Source of the DNA: JBHIEE01 sp046760445
GTDB lineage: Bacteria > Acidobacteriota > Aminicenantia > JdFR-78
Direction of reading: 5' to 3'
Assembly: GCA_046760445.1 (NCBI GenBank)
Contig: JBHIEE010000076.1
Coordinates: 1 to 14,491, forward strand
Length of the DNA stretch: 14,491 nt
In this document: positions 1 to 7,470 of the stretch, piece after piece
Layout: the number at the start of each line of letters is the position of its first letter
Position numbering within the stretch: the first letter of the stretch is position 1
Notes under the pieces: model-generated
Seen by the model: the letters and a program-made list of their open reading frames with translations, nothing else
Databases searched by the model: none
What the model was told of the DNA's origin: nothing
Program-made: the position numbers and the translations under genes

Positions 1-2
1 GG

Positions 3-542
3 GATAAAGAAACGGGTGAGATTGGTTCTATTATCCAGGATATTTCTGTTCCAGATTATGAAAACAAAAAACTGGCTATAAGTTCCCCTATTTTTATTGA
101 TAAAGACATGAAATATCTATTGAGCAGAGGTTATGATCCTAAAAAACCAACAGGAAGAAAACAAGGTGAAGGTCTACCTGTGGCCTATCCTTTTACCATC
201 GACAATCAGCAATTTATTCCTGGGATAATTCCAGTAATAAAAAGCTCAATTCCAACTCAGGTTTATTTAAGGGTGTATAATTTACAATTACACCCAACAG
301 CTAAGATACCCCAGGTTGATATGAAATTTGAGGTTATTGATGCTCAAGGAAATCCCACAACCATAGAGAAAATTGGTTTAGTGAAAAAGCCCTCCCAGCC
401 AGAACCAAATTTATATGAACTATTATTCCAATTTGAGTTAGAAAATCTTCAGCCAGGACCCTATCAGTTTAAAGTAACTTTTACTGATACTTTAGCCCAG
501 CAGACTGTGGTTGCTACTACACCTTTTATATTTCAAAAGTAA
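3..542 (+). CDS. C-terminal part of a probable secreted VWFA-related protein (5' end outside window)
   Basis: The reading frame is open from position 3 and stops with TAA at 540-542, leaving 179 residues. An internal ATG at 108 is probably not the true start, because the upstream codons read as ordinary protein. No catalytic motif or membrane segment is visible. The C-terminal part alternates short hydrophobic strands and ends in an FELENLQPGPYQFKVTFTD pattern, typical of an immunoglobulin-like beta-sandwich. The layout is a 'PDY...LA-SSP' segment, then 'QVYLRVYNLQ', then a 'NLQPG-Y' strand. It recalls the tail of VWFA-related or GWxTD-type secreted proteins of Acidobacteria and Aminicenantes. 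That family link is from memory of the pattern, and the diagnostic N-terminal domain is not here. The gene converges on the minus-strand gene ending at 674. Confidence 0.6.
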   Translation, partial: DKETGEIGSIIQDISVPDYENKKLAISSPIFIDKDMKYLLSRGYDPKKPTGRKQGEGLPVAYPFTIDNQQFIPGIIPVIKSSIPTQVYLRVYNLQLHPTAKIPQVDMKFEVIDAQGNPTTIEKIGLVKKPSQPEPNLYELLFQFELENLQPGPYQFKVTFTDTLAQQTVVATTPFIFQK

Positions 543-673
543 GCTAATAGAATGCAACCCTATCTACCGCATGCTCATTCTACGAGGCAGGTTAGAGTTT
601 AAGCTTTGCTTGACAATAAACCTAAAAGCTCATACTCCAAGAGAAAATAAGATTTTATGTTGCATATCTGATT
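543..673. other. Short convergent intergenic region
   Basis: This gap separates two convergent genes. I see no convincing Rho-independent terminator for either. Around 600-640 there are degenerate copies of the AAGCTTT and AATAAACCT words that make up the REP-like hairpins elsewhere in the window, so it may hold a decayed repeat. Confidence 0.3.
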
Positions 674-2908
674 TTACTTTAATTTAGTCCTAAAAAACGA
701 AAGTGCTTGCTTTGCTTTTCTTCTGCGGGATGTATCCTCAAGAGGAGCATGAGTTAAGTATTTCTCTAAATAATTAACTGCTTCAAAATATCTTGCTAAA
801 TTCCCACAAGCAATTCCTAAAAGGTAATAAGAATTTGCATTAGTATGGAGTTCAACCTCTTTAGAAAGATATTTTATAGCTTTTTCAAAATCATCTAAGT
901 AGAAATATATTATCCCTAAGTTATTATATATCATAGGATCATCAGGCTTTTTGGTTAAAAGATATTCATATTCTTTAATTGCTTTTTCATATTCTTCAGA
1001 AAAAGTCAAAGCTTGGGCATATTCTAATCTCAGTTGCAATTTAGATGGGTCCACTTTGATAGCTCTTTCTAAATAATTCATTGATTGTTTAATATCTTTT
1101 AAGGATTTATAAATATTAGCTAAGAAAATTAATGATTTGAGATGGCCAGAATGCAAATTTAAAGCAGTCTTACTTGTTTTTATGGCTTCTTCAATCATTC
1201 CATTTTTATAATAACTCTGAGCCAACATAAAATAAGAATCTATCTCATTTGGATTTATCCTTATTATTTCTTTGAATTCTTTTATGGCTTTATTCCATTC
1301 TCCTCTTTTTTGATATGTTTCTCCTAAGGAATGATGAATCATCGGATTTTCTGGATTCTCTTTCATAACTTCCTTTAGTATTTTTTCCGCTTCTTCCAAT
1401 TTTCCTTCTAACATTGCTCTTCTACCTTTGGTTATTTTTTCTAGAATATGAATCATGTCTTTTGGATCTGGCCGAGATTTTGACCCAGTCTCTGTGGGTA
1501 TTTCTCCTGATATATAGCCCAAAGCTATTAATTTCTCTTTATCTTCTTGGGTTAATTCTTTTACTGTTGGTTTCTGTCCAGAAGACATTCTTTTCTCCAA
1601 TTTTTCTAATTGTTCACTTAACTCAAAAGCAATTTTATTGTTCTTATTAAACAAGTTATTCATCTCTTGAGAATCATTCTTCAGATCATATAATTCTGGT
1701 TTAGGTGCTTGAATATACTTCCATTTATTTGTTCTAATTGATTTCAAGTTTGACCATCCATTTGTTATAAGAGGATAATAGGTCTCGGCGTAAGATTTTT
1801 CTATTTCTCTTATCTTTTTCCCTTCTATAATTGGAATTAAGCTCACTCCTTGACAAAATTCAGGAATATCTATTTTTAATATGTCTAAAATTGTTGGTAA
1901 AATATCAACGGTTCTTACCTGTTCATTTATTTCAACTCCTTTAAGAATTATATCTGGAGAATGAAATATTAAAGGTACTCTTAAGGTTGTATCATATAGA
2001 AAAACTCCATGCGAAGGTTCACTATGATCATATAAACCTTCTCCATGGTCACCAACTAATATTATTAATGTTTTATTATAAATTTCTTTTTCCTTAAGTA
2101 AATTAATCAACTTCCCAACATAGAGATCAGTATAAGCGACCTCTCCATCATAGGGCCTGGAGCTATATTTGATATCAAAAGGAGGAGGAGGAATATAAGG
2201 GCCGTGAGGATCCCAGTAATGCACCCACATAAAAAATTTTTTATCGCTGTTTTGCTCTATCCATTTAGCTACGGAGCTATAAACGTCCTCAGCCAACCTT
2301 TGTGGACCATGTGGCTTTAAATATTCTGGAGTTTCATATTCATCATCATAAACATCGAATCCTTGAGCCAAACCAAACCGAGAATCCAAACAATAGGCTC
2401 CGATAAAGGCTGAAGTATAATAACCATTTTCTTTCAAAATCTCAGCCAAAGTTGTAAAATTTTCTCCCAAATAATAAGGTCCATTACTTTTGATTTGATG
2501 ATAGGTCGGATTTGTACCAGTTAAAATCGAGGCATGAGAAGGAAGAGTTAAAGGCACCTGACAGACTGCATTCATAAATCTTGCGCCTTTATAAGCTAAT
2601 GAATCTAAATTAGGAGTTTCAATGTTATATCCACTATAACCAACTCTATCAGCTCTTAGGGTATCAATGGTAATCAAAAGCACATTTAAATTAGAATTTC
2701 TCTTTACTTTATTTTTTGAAGTAAAAAAATAAAAAAATAGAATGACAGCAATCAAAATAGCAAAGATAGGAATTAAATAAAATATGAATTTATTCCGTTT
2801 CTTCCGGGCGGTTTTCCCTTCTTTTTTTATTTCTTGAAATGAATCTTTTTTGGCTGAGACGATCTGAGGGGTTTCCTTTTTCTTTTTTCTCCTTTTTTTC
2901 TTAGACAT
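674..2908 (-). CDS. Membrane-anchored sulfatase-fold (alkaline phosphatase superfamily) protein with C-terminal TPRs, copy 1
   Basis: The product is 744 residues. A very basic N-terminus (1-40) precedes one membrane segment (about 41-62), which places the rest in the periplasm. A sulfatase/phosphatase fold spans about 74-465. Visible metal-site motifs are ITIDTLRAD (D82), HYWDPHGPY (about 230-238), VGDHGE (D287, H288) and the H300-G301 pair. The sulfatase CxPxR signature is replaced by TLPSH (121-125), giving Thr as nucleophile and His in place of Arg. Formylglycine maturation is therefore not expected, and a Thr-based phosphodiesterase or phosphotransferase activity is more likely. About seven TPRs follow (490-722). 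No Shine-Dalgarno is obvious before the ATG. The gene lies 173 bp downstream of its paralogue. The substrate is unknown. Confidence 0.85.
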   Translation of the reverse strand: MSKKKRRKKKKETPQIVSAKKDSFQEIKKEGKTARKKRNKFIFYLIPIFAILIAVILFFYFFTSKNKVKRNSNLNVLLITIDTLRADRVGYSGYNIETPNLDSLAYKGARFMNAVCQVPLTLPSHASILTGTNPTYHQIKSNGPYYLGENFTTLAEILKENGYYTSAFIGAYCLDSRFGLAQGFDVYDDEYETPEYLKPHGPQRLAEDVYSSVAKWIEQNSDKKFFMWVHYWDPHGPYIPPPPFDIKYSSRPYDGEVAYTDLYVGKLINLLKEKEIYNKTLIILVGDHGEGLYDHSEPSHGVFLYDTTLRVPLIFHSPDIILKGVEINEQVRTVDILPTILDILKIDIPEFCQGVSLIPIIEGKKIREIEKSYAETYYPLITNGWSNLKSIRTNKWKYIQAPKPELYDLKNDSQEMNNLFNKNNKIAFELSEQLEKLEKRMSSGQKPTVKELTQEDKEKLIALGYISGEIPTETGSKSRPDPKDMIHILEKITKGRRAMLEGKLEEAEKILKEVMKENPENPMIHHSLGETYQKRGEWNKAIKEFKEIIRINPNEIDSYFMLAQSYYKNGMIEEAIKTSKTALNLHSGHLKSLIFLANIYKSLKDIKQSMNYLERAIKVDPSKLQLRLEYAQALTFSEEYEKAIKEYEYLLTKKPDDPMIYNNLGIIYFYLDDFEKAIKYLSKEVELHTNANSYYLLGIACGNLARYFEAVNYLEKYLTHAPLEDTSRRRKAKQALSFFRTKLK

Positions 2909-2939
2909 ATTAAAAACAGATAGAAAATATCAGATTTAA

Positions 2940-2966
2940 TTTATAATACAAAAATCAATATGTCAA
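2940..2966 (-). promoter_or_regulatory. Possible promoter for the first sulfatase-fold/TPR gene
   Basis: On the minus strand TTGACA (2961-2966) is followed after 15 bp by TATAAA (2940-2945), about 31 bp before the start codon. The -35 match is perfect and the -10 matches five of six, but the spacer is two bases short of ideal. The region is AT-rich, so chance matches are likely. Confidence 0.35.
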
Positions 2967-2993
2967 ATTAGACAATCTTAAATGTAAACCTTA

Positions 2994-3050
2994 GAATATA
3001 AACCTTTAGGTTTATTCGAATAAAGCTAAAGACCCACCGGCCGGCAGGTT
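2994..3050. repeat. REP-like hairpin and GC palindrome between the two sulfatase-fold genes
   Basis: The arm GAATATAAACC (2994-3004), loop TTTA and arm GGTTTATTC (3009-3017) form the same hairpin found several times around the RAYT gene. A partial copy (TAAACCTTA) precedes it at about 2985-2993. It is followed by AATAAAGCTAAAG and by a CCGGCCGG palindrome (3037-3044). It lies in the 173-bp gap between the two paralogous genes, about 3.9 kb from the transposase. Confidence 0.7.
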
Positions 3051-3081
3051 TATACTTCAAGATTTCAGTATCTCTGAACTG

Positions 3082-5313
3082 TTAGCCTGGGATATGTGAC
3101 CTGGAGCTTGTGACTTGTTTTATTCGAGCAATTAATTTTTTCATTTTCTCAATATCAGTTGCATATTTATACTCAGGAGCTGTAGCAACAAATTGTTCTA
3201 AATATTTAATTGCCTCCTCAAATTTATCCATTTTAGTTAGTAAAATACCCAAATTGTATAAAGCATCATATTGTTTATTGTCTAATTCAACTGCTTTTTT
3301 CCAGTTTTCAATAGCTTGATTATAGTCTCCTTTATTAGCATATACCACTCCTAAGCCATTATAAGGACCAGCCAAATTTGGATCGTATTTAATAGCTTTT
3401 TTAAATTGTTTTTTGGCCAAATCGTATTGTCTTTTACTGAGATAAACCGAACCAAGATTATTGTAACCACTGGCGTAGTTGCTATCTAAGAATAACAATT
3501 TTTCAAATGTTTTTATCGCTTTTTCAAATTGCCCTGAACGCCAGTAACTGATACCAAGATAGTTATAAGCTTCAACGTGTTGAGGGTATTTATCAACAGT
3601 GATTTCTAAAATTTCAATCGAACGATCTAATTTCCCAACTTCCTGTAAACAAACACCCAATTTTGACAAAATTGACTCATTTTCTAATCCTAAAGATAAT
3701 GCTTTTTCCAAGGTTTCAATTGCTTTTTCAAACTGTCCAATCTCATGATAAATGAATGAAAGCTGGGAATATATTAGACTAAAAGTGGGGCGGCGTTTTA
3801 AAATAGTATTAAATATTTCTATCGCCTGATGAGAATTTCCTCGAGAATAAGCAGCTATGGCCTCATGAGTCATACTATCTAAATCAATCAATCGCTTAGG
3901 GTCATCTTCTATAGTATAGGTTTTCTTTAGAGGCTTTTGACTTATTCCTCCTATATAACCTAATGCCCGCAATTTTTCTAATGTCTCAGGGTCCTCTTCA
4001 ATTCTTTTGATTTCTTTGGACTCTTTAGAGGAATACTTTGAGATAAATTTTATTAGTCTTTCATCTAATTTCTCAACAACAGACTTTTTGCTTTCAGCTA
4101 AGTTGTTCTCTTCTCGGTAATCAGATTCCATATCATAAAGCTCTTCAATGGGTAAATCAATATATTTATATTGCTCTGACAATATTCCCTGAAGGGGTGC
4201 CCAGTTACGATTTAAATGAGGTGACATAGCTTCAAAATAAGAATCATCCACTCTCCATTTTCTTGGATTTTTAATTAATGGAATAAGTGAGCGTCCTTGG
4301 ACTTGTTTTGGAATTTTAATATTTAATATATCTAAAATAGTTGGCACTATGTCAATATGTCGGACTCGCTTATCAATAACTGTAAGTTTACGGAATATTT
4401 CTGGTTGATAAAAAATTAATGGGATATGGAGGGTACAATTATAAGTGAAGATTCCATGTGTTCTTTCACCGTGTTCTCCCAGACTCTCTCCATGATCTGC
4501 AGTAAGAATAATAAGAGTCTCTCTTTCCATTCCTGACTCTTTCAAAAATTGTAGTAATTTCCCAATCATAAAATCAGTATAAGCTACTTCTCCAGCATAA
4601 AAATTATCAGGATATTTATCTTTAAATGGTTGAGGAGGGTCATAAGGAATATGAGGATCAAAAAGATGAATCCAGCAGAGCCAGGAATTTCTTCTATTAG
4701 ATTGAAGCCATATTTGGGCAGGCTCAATAACCTCTTCTGCTCGACGCTCAACAAAAGTGAAGTCATTTTGAGCACCTGTATTCCCATAAAAATCATCATA
4801 AAGGTCAAAACCCTGGTCGAGTCCAAATCGATTGTCAAGTGGAAACGCACCAATAAAAGCAGCAGTTTTATAATCTCTTTCTTTAAGTATCTCAGATAAA
4901 ATGACAGATTTTTCATCTAATCGAAATCCAACATTATCCCGAACTCCATGAAAGACAGGATAAGTTCCAGTCAAAATACTGATGTGGGAGGGAAGGGTAA
5001 CTACATTATGAGCTACAGCATATTTGAAGAGAATTCCATTTTTGGCTAAATTATCAATATTTGGAGTCTTTATTATCTTGCTTCCATAACAACTAAGATA
5101 ATCAGCTCGGAGAGTGTCTATGGTTATTAGCAAGACATTCAAGCGATCGGTTTTTGTACTGGATTGTATATGTTTTGGAAATAGTAAAATTAGATCCAGA
5201 ACAATGCCAAGAAAAAATAGAATTATTAGTATAGGGTTTAGGATTCGAGGACGTGAAGTCCCGTTGGGACAACGTCCCTTTACGGGATTCGAGGATTCAA
5301 GTGTTTTTTTCAT
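3082..5313 (-). CDS. Membrane-anchored sulfatase-fold (alkaline phosphatase superfamily) protein with C-terminal TPRs, copy 2
   Basis: The product is 743 residues and a paralogue of the next gene downstream. One membrane segment (about 25-45) is followed by a periplasmic sulfatase/phosphatase fold (about 58-455). Motifs are ITIDTLRAD (D66), TLPSH (106-110) at the nucleophile site, HLFDPHIPY (216-224), TADHGE (D273, H274) and T285-H286-G287. Thr106 again replaces Cys/Ser of sulfatases, so formylglycine chemistry is not expected. About seven TPRs cover 482-713. The start ATG shares bases with the TGA of the four-helix-bundle gene (ATGA, 5310-5313), suggesting translational coupling. Residues 4 to about 27 are encoded by repeat DNA (5241-5303). 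The last ten residues are encoded by a short-period repeat (3094-3118). Both termini therefore look remodelled. The substrate is unknown. Confidence 0.85.
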   Translation of the reverse strand: MKKTLESSNPVKGRCPNGTSRPRILNPILIILFFLGIVLDLILLFPKHIQSSTKTDRLNVLLITIDTLRADYLSCYGSKIIKTPNIDNLAKNGILFKYAVAHNVVTLPSHISILTGTYPVFHGVRDNVGFRLDEKSVILSEILKERDYKTAAFIGAFPLDNRFGLDQGFDLYDDFYGNTGAQNDFTFVERRAEEVIEPAQIWLQSNRRNSWLCWIHLFDPHIPYDPPQPFKDKYPDNFYAGEVAYTDFMIGKLLQFLKESGMERETLIILTADHGESLGEHGERTHGIFTYNCTLHIPLIFYQPEIFRKLTVIDKRVRHIDIVPTILDILNIKIPKQVQGRSLIPLIKNPRKWRVDDSYFEAMSPHLNRNWAPLQGILSEQYKYIDLPIEELYDMESDYREENNLAESKKSVVEKLDERLIKFISKYSSKESKEIKRIEEDPETLEKLRALGYIGGISQKPLKKTYTIEDDPKRLIDLDSMTHEAIAAYSRGNSHQAIEIFNTILKRRPTFSLIYSQLSFIYHEIGQFEKAIETLEKALSLGLENESILSKLGVCLQEVGKLDRSIEILEITVDKYPQHVEAYNYLGISYWRSGQFEKAIKTFEKLLFLDSNYASGYNNLGSVYLSKRQYDLAKKQFKKAIKYDPNLAGPYNGLGVVYANKGDYNQAIENWKKAVELDNKQYDALYNLGILLTKMDKFEEAIKYLEQFVATAPEYKYATDIEKMKKLIARIKQVTSSRSHIPG
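3094..3118. repeat. Short-period repeat encoding the C-terminus of sulfatase-fold copy 2
   Basis: On the plus strand the bases read as degenerate 7-bp units (GTGACCT, GGAGCTT, GTGACTT). The word AGCTTGTGAC (3105-3114) recurs at 11215-11224, inside another short-period array. Here the repeat is translated on the minus strand as the terminal VTSSRSHIPG, which does not look like TPR sequence. Confidence 0.5.
5241..5295. repeat. Direct repeat flanking a GC-rich hairpin, inside a coding start
   Basis: The 11-mer GGATTCGAGGA occurs at 5241-5251 and again at 5285-5295. Between them lies an imperfect hairpin: TCCCGT (5259-5264) pairs with ACGGGA (5282-5287), and GGGAC (5266-5270) pairs with GTCCC (5274-5278). 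The whole block is translated in the minus frame as part of the N-terminus of sulfatase-fold copy 2, just before its membrane segment. Confidence 0.7.
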
Positions 5314-5718
5314 TTCAACTCATTGATTTTCTTTTCTAATGAATTAATCAATGCTTTCAACATCCTTTCGACTTCACTGATTTTTTCTATTATTAACTCT
5401 TTCTCAGAACTTTTTATATACTCTAAGTCCATCGCAATCATAGCTTGAGTTTCTAATTCACAAGTAGAACCATAAGCAATATAAAGAAAATGTATATATT
5501 CTTGAGTTGATTTCCTTCCATATCCTTCCGCAATATTAGATGGTACAGAAATAGCCGAGCGTCTCATCTGAATTGTCAGTCCATATTTTTCGTCCTCAGG
5601 AAAAGATTTAGTAATTCTATAAATGTCTAAACATAAAGAGTAAGCTTTCTGCCATATATTTAATTCTTTATAACCCTTTAACATCACTTGAACCCTTGAA
5701 TCCTTGACCCCTTGAACC
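5285..5718 (-). mobile_element. Candidate inverted-repeat-bounded cassette carrying a four-helix-bundle gene
   Basis: The left end GGATTCGAGGATTCAAGTG (5285-5303) is an inverted copy of CACTTGAACCCTTGAATCC (5685-5703), with 17 of 19 positions matching. The right end extends into four tandem 8-bp units of consensus CTTGAAYC (5687-5718). The enclosed gene starts directly against the right repeat and ends seven bases inside the left repeat. No transposase lies inside and no target-site duplication is evident. Mobility is inference from the architecture. Confidence 0.5.
5310..5684 (-). CDS. Four-helix-bundle protein (23S rRNA intervening-sequence / S23 family), copy 1
   Basis: From the start at 5684 the product is 124 residues (MLKGYKELNIWQKAYSL...). 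The family signature is clear: YKELxIWQKA near the N-terminus, FPEDEKYGLTIQMRRSAISV, then PSNIAEGYGR and a GSTCELETQ segment. An in-frame ATG at 5732 would add 16 residues, but these are encoded purely by the 8-bp tandem repeat and would overlap the upstream gene, so I prefer 5684. No good Shine-Dalgarno is visible there. The TGA overlaps the ATG of sulfatase-fold copy 2. Family members occur inside 23S rRNA intervening sequences or as free-standing genes, and resemble the Avd proteins of diversity-generating retroelements. Their molecular role is not established. No reverse transcriptase or rRNA gene is present here. Confidence 0.85.
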   Translation of the reverse strand: MLKGYKELNIWQKAYSLCLDIYRITKSFPEDEKYGLTIQMRRSAISVPSNIAEGYGRKSTQEYIHFLYIAYGSTCELETQAMIAMDLEYIKSSEKELIIEKISEVERMLKALINSLEKKINELK

Positions 5719-5721
5719 CTG

Positions 5722-6663
5722 CTATTTCTCAAGATATTTCAGTATTTCTTTAACTGTAGGCGCTTTTTCTGAATCAGGCACAAGTTCAAGGAATTTATTG
5801 AAATTCTCTTTGGCTTTTTCATTTTCATTTATATTCAAATAACATAATCCTAACTGATAATACGCATCTGAAAGATCTGGATCTAATGTGATTGCTTTCT
5901 TATAGTATCCAATTGCCATATCTGCTTTTCCTTTGTTAAAGAGAAGGGTTCCAATATTATAAAATGTTAAAGGACTGGCAATTGCTTCTTCATCAATCTG
6001 TTTGAAATAGCTTAATCCCTTTTCTAATTCGCCCTTTTCTAAATAGATATTCCCCAAAGTGATTAGAATCTCTTCTGACTTAGGCTCTTTTTCTAACACA
6101 ATTTCATAATATTTTATCGTTGAATCATAATCTCCTAATTCATAATAGCAATTACCTATATTTTTATTGATCATATATAATTCTGGATTTTCCTTTAATA
6201 TACTCTGAAATTCTTCTATTGCTTCCTTATATTTTTTCTGGTCAAATAACTCATTTCCCTTAACTAACAGAGCTGAAATTTTCTCAGAAACAATCTGTTG
6301 CTCTGATTTTTTTAATCTTATTTCAAGCGGTTTACTTCGTACAACCTCACTAACAGGAAAGGAAATTTTCTTGGGCTCATAGCCTTCTGCCCAAAAGTCA
6401 ATATCCCATTCACCACCTCTGATGTTTGAAGCAACCCATTTACCTTTTTCGTCAGTCAAAAGTTCAAATTTAGCTCCATATTTGGAATGCTCAAAAATAA
6501 CCTTAACATTTGGAATTGGCTTTCCATCTTCTGTTAGGACAACTCCTTTGATCCGTCCTTTACCTCGCCAATCTTGGGAGAACACTAAGCTTGAGAATAA
6601 TATAAAGACCAAGATTAAGGAAAACATTAGGATTCCTTTGGGAAAATTTTTAAATTTTATCAT
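5722..6663 (-). CDS. Secreted protein with carboxypeptidase-regulatory-like domain and TPRs
   Basis: The product is 313 residues. A signal peptide occupies about 1-29 (basic start, hydrophobic core, end near LVFSQ). A carboxypeptidase-regulatory/CNA-B-like beta-sandwich follows (about 36-117), with the typical IKGVVLTEDGKPIPNVKV opening and an FWAEGY-EPK strand. About five TPRs cover 131-300. A good Shine-Dalgarno (GAGGAGG) sits about six bases before the ATG. The same N-terminal domain type opens the TonB receptor in this window. It is the first gene of the minus-strand cluster leading to the two sulfatase-fold/TPR genes and is probably a periplasmic or membrane-associated scaffold. No enzymatic motif is seen. 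Its 3' end abuts the tandem 8-bp array (5687-5718). Confidence 0.8.
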   Translation of the reverse strand: MIKFKNFPKGILMFSLILVFILFSSLVFSQDWRGKGRIKGVVLTEDGKPIPNVKVIFEHSKYGAKFELLTDEKGKWVASNIRGGEWDIDFWAEGYEPKKISFPVSEVVRSKPLEIRLKKSEQQIVSEKISALLVKGNELFDQKKYKEAIEEFQSILKENPELYMINKNIGNCYYELGDYDSTIKYYEIVLEKEPKSEEILITLGNIYLEKGELEKGLSYFKQIDEEAIASPLTFYNIGTLLFNKGKADMAIGYYKKAITLDPDLSDAYYQLGLCYLNINENEKAKENFNKFLELVPDSEKAPTVKEILKYLEK

Positions 6664-6743
6664 CTTATTCCTCCTCTGGAGGTAAAAATTATATGATAGA
6701 TAGCCTGCTTTTTCAAGTTGATTTCCTATTAATCTTAGAGTAT

Positions 6744-6906
6744 ATAAACCTTTAGGTTTATTCTTAAATCTGGTAAAGTTGAAACTTTACATTGCAGCGC
6801 ACTGAAATATAAATCTTTAGATTTATTCTAATAAAGCTGAAGTTTTGCTAATTGTCTGGAATATAAACCTTTAGGTTTATTCTAAAAAGTAAAGCTCAAG
6901 CTTTAC
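6744..6906. repeat. REP-like array downstream of the RAYT gene
   Basis: Three units lie here. Unit A has ATAAACC/GGTTTAT with loop TTTA (6744-6761), then GTAAAGTT/AACTTTAC with loop GA (6773-6790). Unit B has ATAAATC/GATTTAT (6809-6826), then a decayed second hairpin near 6832-6848. Unit C has ATAAACC/GGTTTAT (6863-6880), then GTAAAGCT/AGCTTTAC with loop CA (6889-6906). Each unit is therefore two hairpins about 10 bp apart, like REP dimers. The array fills the gap between the RAYT stop and the start region of the TPR gene. Confidence 0.8.
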
Positions 6907-6914
6907 ATTCCAAG

Positions 6915-7454
6915 TCAAAAATCATCCTGTTCATCTGAAAAATCTATAATTGGATATCTTTCCCATATACTGTTTATATATTCACTACCAAATTTATTTA
7001 TATAAAAATTATAACTTGAAAATTTATAATCCTCTAAGTTTTTAGAATGATTATGTTTTACAGGATTATGATGGATATAATTGAATCTTTTATAAAATGT
7101 TTCTTCATTTCTGATACAATTATCCCAATAATTCCACCAGATTTGTCTTCCTTTTTTGTTTTCAAGTTTGTTGAGGTCAAAAGCACTTCCTCCATTAATA
7201 AATCCTATAAATTTCCCTAACCCTAATGATAGATTTTTCTTAAATTGGAAAAGTAAATGATAATGATTAGAGAGAATTACCCAGGCAAAAAGTTCTACCA
7301 TGAATTTTGAACAAGCTGAATTTAATCTTGTTTTTAATATCCCCTTTTTTTCACCGACATCAAAGAATTTTCTCTTGTTTAGGGTACCTGCAGTGACAAA
7401 GTAAATTGCATTTTCAAGATAAAGGTGGAAAGGGATATGTTTTTTGAAGTTCAT
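6915..7454 (-). CDS. REP-associated tyrosine transposase (RAYT, Y1 HUH superfamily)
   Basis: The product is 179 residues, a normal length for the short RAYT group. The HUH metal-binding motif is HYH (64-66) within SNHYHLLFQ. The family's C-terminal signature appears as YIHHNPVKHN (126-135), and Y126 is the likely nucleophile by position. The opening ...YFVTAGTLNKRKFF is also characteristic. RAYTs are single-strand endonucleases thought to spread REP palindromes and are usually single-copy and not self-mobile. Fitting this, paired hairpins flank the gene on both sides (6744-6906 and 7471-7574). The ATG is preceded by a weak AGGA about seven bases upstream. No frameshift or truncation is seen, so the gene appears intact. 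Confidence 0.85.
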   Translation of the reverse strand: MNFKKHIPFHLYLENAIYFVTAGTLNKRKFFDVGEKKGILKTRLNSACSKFMVELFAWVILSNHYHLLFQFKKNLSLGLGKFIGFINGGSAFDLNKLENKKGRQIWWNYWDNCIRNEETFYKRFNYIHHNPVKHNHSKNLEDYKFSSYNFYINKFGSEYINSIWERYPIIDFSDEQDDF

Positions 7455-7470
7455 AATTATATCCTGGAAT

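Noticed and set aside
5285..5718. Diversity-generating retroelement, because the four-helix-bundle protein resembles Avd
   Set aside because: No reverse transcriptase, template repeat or variable repeat is present in the window.
5685..5732. Longer start (ATG at 5732) for the four-helix-bundle gene
   Set aside because: The extra 16 residues are only a translation of the 8-bp tandem units and overlap the upstream gene. Family members normally begin near the YKEL motif.
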